A stretch of DNA of 64,000 nucleotides from Galaxea fascicularis. Its lineage: Eukaryota > Cnidaria > Anthozoa > Scleractinia > Euphylliidae. The notes beneath the pieces are model-generated. The model was not told the DNA's origin. It was given only the letters and a program-made list of their open reading frames with translations, and made no database searches. Positions 33,423 to 41,748 of the stretch are shown here, piece after piece. The position numbers were made by a program, and so were the translations under genes. The stretch covers positions 2,313,201 to 2,377,200 of the forward strand of contig OX419342.1 of the NCBI GenBank assembly GCA_948470475.1, given 5' to 3'. Position 1 is the stretch's first letter. Each line of letters begins with the position of its first letter.

Positions 33423-34664
33423 ATGAGCATTTATTCAACTGCATTCGATCATCTGGAAAATGGGTCTCAGAGAATTTACAGCTTGAGTGTCGGAGCACCA
33501 AGTACTCATCTGCTTCAGAAGTGTGCTGAAGTTGTCCAGAAAGCTACTCTTGCACTTCACAAATCAGAGCATTGTCCATATGCATTCCAGTATGGTGCAG
33601 ATCCAGGCCCAGTTGTATTCCGTTCAGAGCTAGCCAAGTTCCTGAGTGAGCATTATGCCGACACTGTTAATTTGGAAGATCTGTGGGTGAATGCTGGTGC
33701 TTCACAAGGGCTTGATTTCATGGGTCACACTTTTTTTGAACCCGGAGATGTGGCTTTTGTGGAAGAGCCATCATACTTTATTGGTCTCAAGGCCTTGAAG
33801 GATGACCTTGGAATGAGGGTCGTTGGAGTTCCATCTGATCAGGATGGAGTGATGGTTGATGAACTTGAAAAGCTAATGATGGAATATTGTAATGAACTGA
33901 GGCAACCCACTGATAAGAAGCCTTACTCTGCAATGCTATATTGTACACCCACTTTCAACAACCCAACTGGATCATGCCTTCCTGCTGACAGGTGTAAAAA
34001 GCTAATTATGCTACTCCGTAAACACAATGTATTGGCAGTTTGTGACGATGTCTACAATTTGTTGTCATTTGGTGATGATTCACCACCTCCTCAAAGGCTT
34101 TTTGCATTTGATCACAAATCTGATGCTGATTACAAAGGGAACGTCATTTCTAATGGCTCCTTTTCCAAAGTTCTTGCCCCTGGTTTGCGTCTTGGCTGGA
34201 TGGAGGTCCCTGAAAAGGCAAGAAAAGTACTTAAGACTAGTGCTTATAACCAAAGTGGGGGTTGTTTTAACCATTACATGTCCTGCATTATTTCTGTGGC
34301 ATTACAAGAGGGATTAGTGAAAGAGCATTTGTTAATGGCTCGAAAGATTTATCGCTCTCAGTGCGATACATTGTGTGATTCTCTAGATAATTACATGCCT
34401 GGTCAGGTTTCTTACCAAAAGCCAAAAGGAGGTTATTTTGTGTGGGTTACTCTTCCCCCGGAAATTGACGGTGACAAATTGTTTGATATTTGCAAGAAAA
34501 AATATTTTGTCGAGTTCAATTATGGGTCTCGTTTCTGTGTTACTCCCGGAAAGTTTAAAAATTGTATTCGACTGAGTTTTGCATTTAATGAGCCAGGCAT
34601 TATTGAACATTGTGTGAAACAAATTGCACTAACATTAAAAGAACATTTTGGTTATCAAAACTAA
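33423..34664 (+). CDS. PLP-dependent class I/II aminotransferase, intronless
   Basis: 413 residues, one uninterrupted frame. Fold-type I aminotransferase related to the fungal YER152C and 2-aminoadipate/kynurenine aminotransferase group; substrate not determinable here. Visible signature: GASQGLDF (92-99), NNPTG (179-183, N180 contacts PLP), CDDVYNLL (207-214, with the Asp and Tyr that contact the cofactor), SNGSFSKVLAPGLRLGW (243-259) with the Schiff-base lysine K249 and R256, and R383 (IRLSF) for the substrate carboxylate. No signal or transit peptide, so probably cytosolic. ATG 33423 is preceded by an in-family 5' flank duplicated elsewhere. A convergent paralogue lies at 38,894. Lack of introns contrasts with neighbours such as TADA2B (20 exons). 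Confidence 0.92.
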   Translation: MSIYSTAFDHLENGSQRIYSLSVGAPSTHLLQKCAEVVQKATLALHKSEHCPYAFQYGADPGPVVFRSELAKFLSEHYADTVNLEDLWVNAGASQGLDFMGHTFFEPGDVAFVEEPSYFIGLKALKDDLGMRVVGVPSDQDGVMVDELEKLMMEYCNELRQPTDKKPYSAMLYCTPTFNNPTGSCLPADRCKKLIMLLRKHNVLAVCDDVYNLLSFGDDSPPPQRLFAFDHKSDADYKGNVISNGSFSKVLAPGLRLGWMEVPEKARKVLKTSAYNQSGGCFNHYMSCIISVALQEGLVKEHLLMARKIYRSQCDTLCDSLDNYMPGQVSYQKPKGGYFVWVTLPPEIDGDKLFDICKKKYFVEFNYGSRFCVTPGKFKNCIRLSFAFNEPGIIEHCVKQIALTLKEHFGYQN

Positions 34665-34746
34665 TCAGTTTCTCTCAGTATAATATTGTAAGTGTTACAT
34701 ATTTGTAAGTGATACCAGTATCAGGGCTTGGAAGTGGGGATTTCTC

Positions 34747-35005
34747 CTAGAATTTCTGAGCTACATACTCATTGAATGTGTCTATTTTACTATTGGTACA
34801 ATTTTTAAATCTGCATAGGGATGCAGGTTTGTCAGGTGTTTCACTGTTTGTCGTAACCATCCTTATAAATAAATTTGGTAATGACTTCTTATTGTCTTTT
34901 CTTATTATTGTTATTACTACTTGGGTGTCCTGTGCAAGGCCTGAGTCTAAAAATGTCCGTACTTCTTCTTTGTCGTCGTCGTCATTGTTTTCCCGGAAAC
35001 GTCAC
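34747..35005 (-). pseudogene. acidic ORF of unknown origin, second copy of an ORF near 30.94 kb
   Basis: Minus-strand frame of about 85 codons beginning near FRENNDDDDKEEVRTFLDSG and ending in a TAG at 34,747. The inverted copy at about 30,930-31,190 reads FVENNDDDAQEEWTKFLDSG and later FKNCNNSKIDTFNEY against FKNCTNSKIDTFNEY here. The 31 kb copy has stops and a microsatellite in the middle; this one is open. A one-base indel separates the two upstream. It may be a gene remnant or transposon ORF; I do not recognise it. Confidence 0.4.
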
Positions 35006-35094
35006 TTCCTGGGAATGAGATTGCATCACAAGAGAAAGCCGCCATGTTGCATTTGTACGGCTTGCCAAGCTATAAACATCTTCTTAATCATTAT

Positions 35095-35545
35095 GTTCCT
35101 CCAGTTATTTCAAAATGCCTTTGGTACAGTCATCAAAATGACCATTAACCAGTTCTTTGTTGTTATCACTGGCAAGCTTCTTGCAGCATTCCAATCGGAT
35201 TTCAGCATTTATAATGACGTGTCGACTTCTGAGGACAGGACAGGAACCCTGGTTACTCTGCCAAGACATTGACAAGAGAGGATCGTGCATGCCTTTGTGA
35301 TGGACTGTTGCGAAATGCTCTGTTTTCGTTTTGTCTTCTTGAAATCAAATCGAGAAATTAGAATACGAATGAAGTATTTTCAGTGTTGCTTAAAGGCGAT
35401 CAGTTTTATCATGAAATTGGCCGATTTTTATTTAAAATTTTTTGTCATTACAGTGATACGACTTTACGAAGACATTTTCTGGTAGCCATTAATAGTGGCA
35501 CAAACACTGTACGTAGTGAATGTCAAGAAAGAGTGGCACACAGAC
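35095..35545 (+). repeat. dispersed repeat copy B
   Basis: Runs from CAGTTATTTCAAAATGCCTT through AATCGGATTTCAGCATTT and GCGAAATGCTCTGTTTTCGT to CACAAACACTGTACGTAGTG. It matches copy C (36,880-37,320) in inverted orientation along nearly its whole length and copy A in part. No credible protein. Confidence 0.75.
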
Positions 35546-35722
35546 CCTCCTGCTTGGAGGTTATTATACCCCGACGTACACCTTCAGAAACCCTGGCATG
35601 TAGTCAATCGAACTCAATCTGTGGATTGAGCGGACTGGTTGGCTTAGTTGGTCGATTCTGTGGGACGTCAAAAAACCACTAGGGACGTAATCAACCCCTA
35701 CCAAAGGGCGCATTCGAAACAT

Positions 35723-36066
35723 CCCTCTGTAACAGACCTGTTGGAACCTAGTTGTTCACCAGGGGCGAGTTGCTCGAAGCATGGTTAGCGCTAACCCAGG
35801 TTAAATACCATGACAACCAATAGGTTTTAATACGACTTAACCAATGGTTAGCGCTTACCATGCTTCGAACAACTCGGCCCAGGTTTTTAAAAAAACTCTA
35901 CCAGGGCAGACAAAAATCCACCAGATTGATTTTCTTGCAGGGGAGCACGCTTTACAGGGAAACTAAAATTCTACACCAGGGAGAAATAAAATTCCCCAGG
36001 GAGTTTTTAAAAAACCACCAAGTGCAAGGGAGGGCAAAATAACCCACCAGGTCTGTTACAGAGGGG
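35723..36066. mobile_element. MITE, interrupted by another MITE
   Basis: Ends CCCTCTGTAACAGACCTG and its reverse complement CAGGTCTGTTACAGAGGG. The interior repeats the word CCAGGG several times. A separate inverted-repeat element sits at 35,764-35,882. It is immediately followed by the larger TA-flanked element at 36,080. Confidence 0.75.
35764..35882. mobile_element. nested short MITE
   Basis: Arms GCGAGTTGCTCGAAGCATGG and the reverse complement of CCATGCTTCGAACAACTCGG, with GGTTAGCGCTAACC-type symmetry inside. It is inserted in the element at 35,723-36,066. Confidence 0.75.
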
Positions 36067-36079
36067 TTTTTCGAATATA

Positions 36080-38318
36080 CAGTAGAAACTCTCTACAGCG
36101 GCCACCTTGGGGACAGAGGAAAGTGGCAGTGGTAGAGAGGTGGCCACTTGCTGGAAAAGAGAACTTTTCATTCAAATGCGAGCGATTTATTGGCGATTCA
36201 AAATTTGACCGAAATCACTTTGATCATGGGTTGTTCACCCTTTACATGGGAAAATCAGTTGGTCGACGGTTTCTACAAATGGTAAGCAAAAATCAACAAT
36301 GAAAAGTTCCTTTCAGGATTGGCAAGTTCCATGTGCACAACCCTTACTAAATAACACGTGACACGCATCAATGATTGGCTTTTTACTTGGAACACAATAA
36401 CATTCCACAAATATTTCTGGTGTTCATGGTTTTCGGATTTTCACAGTAAACTTTCTGGGGGTCTCCTCGGATAAGGCCGATACCGTAGGCCTGGTCTCGC
36501 AACTCTTCCCAATTGATTTTGTGGGACGTAAGAAAACTCTAGCAGTGACAACCCCTGTCTATCTGACAAATATTTCAAGAACGGGTTTCCAAGGAAAGTC
36601 CTCATGAAACACGCCGTAAACTACAGTCAATGCAAGCACAACCTACCTTTCATGCGAGGAATATCGACCTGCTGACGGTATTTATGAGTACAGACTCGTA
36701 CAAAGGGAGTAGCTATAGAGAATTAAAGTAGACCTGTTTGACCGTATTTCCAGTTAAAATAGAATCATAGACTATACGTGCAGTCTTCTCTTGATTAGAA
36801 TCCGGCTGATACTTGATCAAAGCCCAGTGTGATCAAAGGGTTGTCAAAGTATGATCAGTGTGACCCGAGTGCGATCTAATGTTATGTAGAGTGTTTGCGC
36901 CACTATTAATGCGTAGCAAAAAATATGTTCACGAAGTCGTATCATTGCAATTACTAAAAAGAAAGTATTAAATAAAAGTCAGTCAATTTAATGATCAAAT
37001 TGCCCTCTAGGAAAAGAAAATACTTCTTTCGTACTTAATCTAGTTCGTCGTGTTCTAATTTCATTCGCGATTTCAAGAAGACAAAACGAAAACAGCGAGA
37101 TTTCGCGAAGGTTCGTCACAAAAGCATGGACGATCCTGTTTTGTCTATGTCTTATGCAGGGTAACCAGGGTGGTTGAAATGTGCCCAGTGACCATCGCCG
37201 TCGACACGTGGTTATAAAAATGCTGAAATCTGATTGGAACACAGCAAGAAGATTGCCAGAACCCGTTAATGGTCATTTTGATGACTGTAACAAAGGCATT
37301 CTGAAGTAACTCGAGGAATATGATTCAGAAGATGATCACAGATTGGCAAATCGTAGAAATGAAATTTTAACTTTTATCGACGCCGTTCTGGAAATTTATT
37401 GTGGTGGTATTAAATTTCGATAGCTTTTTCTTCGCGATTTCTCGATTTTTGTTAGTTTGCGAAAAATGCGAAACTTAAAGACGCGCACTGAAAATAAGTG
37501 CGAATGATGGAATTCCTATCTAGACAACCGTAGCAAAATTCAGTCATATCTGTCCAAAAGGATGTTTCTATAACGCCACATTTCCCTTCTTCCCGAGAGG
37601 GATCAATGATTACAAATTCTTTAATATTAAATTCGACCTCTCATCTGTGTCCGTAGTATGGACGAAACATCAGGTAAAAGGCACGAGACTCTAAACTGGC
37701 AGTGAAAGACGAACGTCCTCGTGGTTAGAAATGATTGCTGGGTAACTCTTTTGTGTTATGATTTGGTCACTTAAGGTGGATTTCCTCTGTCGCGAATTTT
37801 CACGTGCGTATACATGCGTAAACTTGCGTAAATAAAATGGAGACGTGTGAAAAGCCGCGCGTAAACGACTAAGTTGAACCTCGCTCAACTTTAACGTTTA
37901 CAAATGTGTTCTGGAAAATAACTGTAACAGCTACAACAAATATTGAAATTATCAGGTTGACTCCAAAAACCAAAACAGGCCAGGCTAGTCAAAACAGACA
38001 CAAGTGGCGCAAAGAACCAACCAGAGGACCAGGCGGGCATTAAAATGCAGGAAAATGTTTACCTGCAAGTTGCAATAATTGGTTGTGCTTTTTGTTGGTT
38101 GAGACCGTGGCACAAGTATCTCAACCACTCCTGATTAAAGAAAAAACTAAAAGCAGAAAACCATTCTAAGCATTTCTTAATAAGTAATATAAATAGATGA
38201 ATACCATGAATAACGAGCCTGCCAAGGTATCAGCTAGACGTAATTTTGCTCTCAAAATGCTACACATTAGACAGAGGTGGCCCTTGTAGAGAGGTGGCCA
38301 TTAGTAGAGGCTCCACTG
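36080..38318. mobile_element. 2.2 kb TA-flanked element with CAGT... inverted ends (pogo/Tigger-like, no transposase)
   Basis: The left end is CAGTAGAAACTCTCTACAGC and the right end, reverse complemented, is CAGTGGAGCCTCTACTAATG; both continue into GGCCACCTCTCTAC-type sequence. TA lies directly outside at 36,078-36,079 and 38,319-38,320. Such ends and duplication fit pogo/Tigger-type Tc1/mariner families. The interior contains copies of other repeats (36,566 and 36,880-37,320) and no transposase frame. Confidence 0.7.
36880..37320 (-). repeat. dispersed repeat copy C (inverted relative to copy B)
   Basis: Reverse complement matches 35,095-35,540: CAGAATGCCTTTGTTACAGTC, TTCCAATCAGATTTCAGCAT, CTGTTTTCGTTTTGTCTTCTT, AATGATACGACTTCGTGAA, GTGGCGCAAACACT. 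It lies inside the 2.2 kb TA-flanked element. Confidence 0.75.
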
Positions 38319-38893
38319 TAGTTGCATGTTATTTTCCATTTAGTGCCATACCATATGTTCCTGGTTTTAAGTGACCACAAAATATTAAGTAATTGTTAAT
38401 ATTAATTTATATTTGGACATAGAACAGTACTATAGTTGAACCTCCTTTTGCAACCACTTAACGTAAGCGACCACCTCTTGCTTTTAGTGACCAAGTTTCC
38501 ACAATCCTAAACGTTCTCGAGTCAAATAACTAGACAGGGAACCTATTGTAAGTAACCACCTCTTGTAAGCAACCTTGGCCACTTTTAGAGATGACTGTTT
38601 GAAATAATCATGCAATTGGTTTAACCTCCCATAAGCAGTTATTCGACACATTAATAGGCTGCATCTCTCCCGGGAGGAAATTTGAAAATATGTTGCTGTA
38701 ACATATTGGCCATATCGTTGCAAAACACGTAAATCTCACAGCCAGAGCCACAGGAAGTGCTTCCAGAAATAGGCTCACCACAGAATAAAGCATTAAATTA
38801 CCATACGCAGTTTTGATGGCTGCTTATGGGATGTTTGACCGTATTGCCACTCTTAAGTCTAGCAAGGCCTTTGATAAAAATTGCAATAGTTAA

Positions 38894-40129
38894 TCATTTG
38901 CTGACTAGCATTTCTTTGATTGCTGAAGCTATTTGCTTTATGCAGTGTTCAATGACAGCTTCATTATGAAATGCAAAACTGAGTCGCATGCAGTTTTTCA
39001 ACTGTCCATTACTAGAAAAGCGTGAACCTTTATTGAAGTCAACACTGTACTTTTCAAAACAGATGTCATACAGTCTATCACAGTCCACCTCAGAAGGAAG
39101 AACAACCCAAACAAAAAAACCTCCTCTAGGTTTGTTATATGTAACTGGGCAAGGCATGTACTCTTCCAGAGCACTGCACAATGCATTTAGTTGGTTACTG
39201 TAAACCTGCTGCACAAAGGCCAAATGTTCCTTGAGAAGATTCATTTGCAGTGCTGTTGAAATTATGCTGGAAGTATAGTGATTGACACAGCCACCACTCC
39301 TGGCATAGCCGCTTTTGGTGAAAATCATCCGCACATGCTTAGGAACTTCCATCCAGCCAAGACGCAAACCAGGACCAAGCAGTTTGGAAAATGACCCATT
39401 TGAGATGACATTTCCTTTGTAATCGGGATCAGTTTTTTCATCAAATGAAAAGAGTCGTGGTGGAGCTGTAAAAGGTAATTGGTCGCCAGTATAGGACAAC
39501 AGGTTGTAAACATCATCACAAAAAGCAAGGACGTTGTAATCGCGGAGCAGTTTAATGAGCTTCTTGCACCTTTCTGTTGGGAGGACAGACCCAGTCGGGT
39601 TATTAAAAGTAGGAATGCAATAAAGCAGGGCAGAAAAAGGCTTTTTTTCTGTTGGCTGCCTCATCTGATTACAATATTGTCCCAACAGCTTCTCAAACTC
39701 TTCCACTATTATTCCATCTTGATCCTGTGGGACGCCAATCACTTTCATGTCAAAGTCATCCCTCATGGCTAAAAGACCAAGGAAATAGGTGGGCTCTTCT
39801 ACAAATGCCAAGTCACCTTGCTGAAATAGGAGACTTCCTACACATTGAAAACCTTGCGTTGCACCAGCATTGACCCAAAGATCATCAAATTCAACATGAC
39901 TGTTGTACTGCTCACTTAGAAATTTTGCTAGCTGGCTCCTGAATACAAACGTACCACTATATGGCCCATATTGAAATAAATCGGCATAGTTTTCCTCCTT
40001 ATGCAGTTCCTGTGATGCCTTTTGTATCAGCTCACCACACTTACGCCGCAGATATGCACTCGGTACCCCCATGCGTAAGGAAGAGATTTGCTTGCCATTC
40101 ATGGAAAGGTAGTCAAACATCGTAGCCAT
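38894..40129 (-). CDS. PLP-dependent class I/II aminotransferase, intronless paralogue
   Basis: 411 residues from the ATG at 40129 (context AAAATGGCT). The frame stays open another 11 codons upstream, but the paralogue starts near the chosen Met. It is collinear with the 33.4 kb enzyme over the full length: GATQGFQ, FNNPTGS, FCDDVYNLL, SNGSFSKLLGPGLRLGW (Schiff-base lysine present), RSGGCVNHYTSSIIS, and MRLSFAF near the end. All expected PLP contacts are present, so it looks functional. It is convergent with the 33.4 kb gene and also without introns. The nucleotide sequences are diverged, so the duplication is old compared with the pseudogene copies around 31-32.6 kb, which derive from the 33.4 kb gene. 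Confidence 0.92.
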   Translation of the reverse strand: MATMFDYLSMNGKQISSLRMGVPSAYLRRKCGELIQKASQELHKEENYADLFQYGPYSGTFVFRSQLAKFLSEQYNSHVEFDDLWVNAGATQGFQCVGSLLFQQGDLAFVEEPTYFLGLLAMRDDFDMKVIGVPQDQDGIIVEEFEKLLGQYCNQMRQPTEKKPFSALLYCIPTFNNPTGSVLPTERCKKLIKLLRDYNVLAFCDDVYNLLSYTGDQLPFTAPPRLFSFDEKTDPDYKGNVISNGSFSKLLGPGLRLGWMEVPKHVRMIFTKSGYARSGGCVNHYTSSIISTALQMNLLKEHLAFVQQVYSNQLNALCSALEEYMPCPVTYNKPRGGFFVWVVLPSEVDCDRLYDICFEKYSVDFNKGSRFSSNGQLKNCMRLSFAFHNEAVIEHCIKQIASAIKEMLVSK

Positions 40130-40162
40130 TTTGAAATTAAACTGGTGAAGTAAGAAATGCAA

Positions 40163-41736
40163 AACAAAAATGGTCAGATCAAATCAAAGTGGCTGTGAGA
40201 CACTGAACTCAGAAAATGAGTGATATCATAAACCACTAGCAGGTTTATGGTTTTGATTTCTTCATTAACCAGGGAAGAAGGTAGCAAAGGGGGTGGGGGG
40301 AGGGGGGGTTGGGGTCAGAATTCATTCGCATCACATATACTTTTAACGACATTTCATTCATAAATTAACGAATCATGTATCTCTTGTGGTTCCTTTCACG
40401 CATCATGCACCAATGTTTGCCCTCTTCCTGCATCATGCATAGACCCTTTGATACCCTCAGGAAACTTCAAAAGAGAAGCCTGACACTTGTGGTACATTTT
40501 TAAGCAAGATGAAGCCTTTTAGGGTCAAAAGATAAGTGTAACACTGGTCTCCAAAATTCCTCCTTTTCTGTATATAGCGACAATAACAACATTTATTCCG
40601 CAGTACCATTTTACATAGATGGTGTTGCATAAAGAAAGAAAAAGAAATAATACAATATTATGTTTACTAATAAAATGAAACACATTAATAACTGGGTATA
40701 CATATCATAATGAGAAAATTCGGAAAATCATCAGTAGTAATAATTTATGAATTCTTAGTTTTTCTTCTCTGCAATCATTCAAAAATGAAATACCCTTGTT
40801 TTTTTACAAATGAATGGGTCTACATTATTGAAAAGAAACAATGTTTTATCTATTGTATTGAGATTATTAAAGATCGGGTATTTAGCAGTGATATCACCAA
40901 ATAATTTTTCTTTTGCGTGACTGTGAAGACTACAATCAAAGATGAAGTGCAGTTTCGGGAATTTTTGGGACACAGTGTCTACCGGTCTTAATTCTTTGAT
41001 CACGATTTCCTGATCTCACTTTCGCAACGGATTGTTTGTGTTGTAAATTTTTAATTAGGTCTAACTGAACAGAAGCTTCTAGTTCTTGAGTCATTTTAAA
41101 TAAAAGAAGAGTGAAATAGGAGTGTCTTATTTGATTACATCAATTGCATTTTGTGAGTTCACAAACAGTTGATTATCTGTTGTTTTATTTTGGGTAAGTT
41201 CCTTTGGACTTTTTTGCGCCGTTGTTGAATTTAAATCGTGTGGTTCTATTCTATCTGCAATGAGCGATTGGCATTGATTAATCGCGCCGGGTATACACCA
41301 CCCAAAAATCTCGGATTTTTCGAGTTAAAAAGGGCTGTGGTTTACACAGGTGAGAAATGCAAGCATCAACAGTTTTGTCGACCAAATCTTGCCGTAAATG
41401 ACAGCTAAAAAATTTGATTTAACAGTTCAGTTGAAGTCTAATTCACTCTCGATCTCTTGTGAGCTTTTTGATTCGTGACTTTGATTACACGAAGTGTGTC
41501 ATTTATGCGTAAGCCAAATATTCGCTTTTGGAGAACCTCAGTGAATACTAGCATTCATCTGAATACAACAAAGATAGTAGTAGCGGTAGTTGCATTCAAA
41601 TGGAGCTTGAAATTAATTAATCTCTGGCAAAAATGACAAAACTTACCAACTTCCAAGCACGGGAAGACAACTCATTTGAGTACGATCGCGAGGCACCATG
41701 GGATAGCATTTTTGGTGAGGCTTTGTCTCAGCAATG
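40163..41736. other. intergenic stretch between the second aminotransferase and TADA2B
   Basis: Divergent promoter space, about 1.6 kb. Contains a G-rich run at 40,288-40,312 and an AT-rich middle. No exon recognised; a short ATG frame at 41,634 is an unlikely upstream ORF for TADA2B. Confidence 0.45.
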
Positions 41737-41748
41737 AAACATGGCGGC
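41737..41748 (+). promoter_or_regulatory. TISU/YY1-like start-site element of TADA2B
   Basis: AAACATGGCGGC spans the start codon and matches the TISU consensus SAASATGGCGGC at 11 of 12 positions. TISU elements couple YY1-driven transcription to initiation on very short 5' UTRs. An out-of-context ATG lies seven bases upstream. Confidence 0.45.

Noticed and set aside
38434..38640. Second TIR element starting TTGAACCTCC near 38,434
   Set aside because: The left end and internal GACCACCTCTTG words look like a transposon relative of the 2.2 kb element, but I could not find a matching right end or target duplication.
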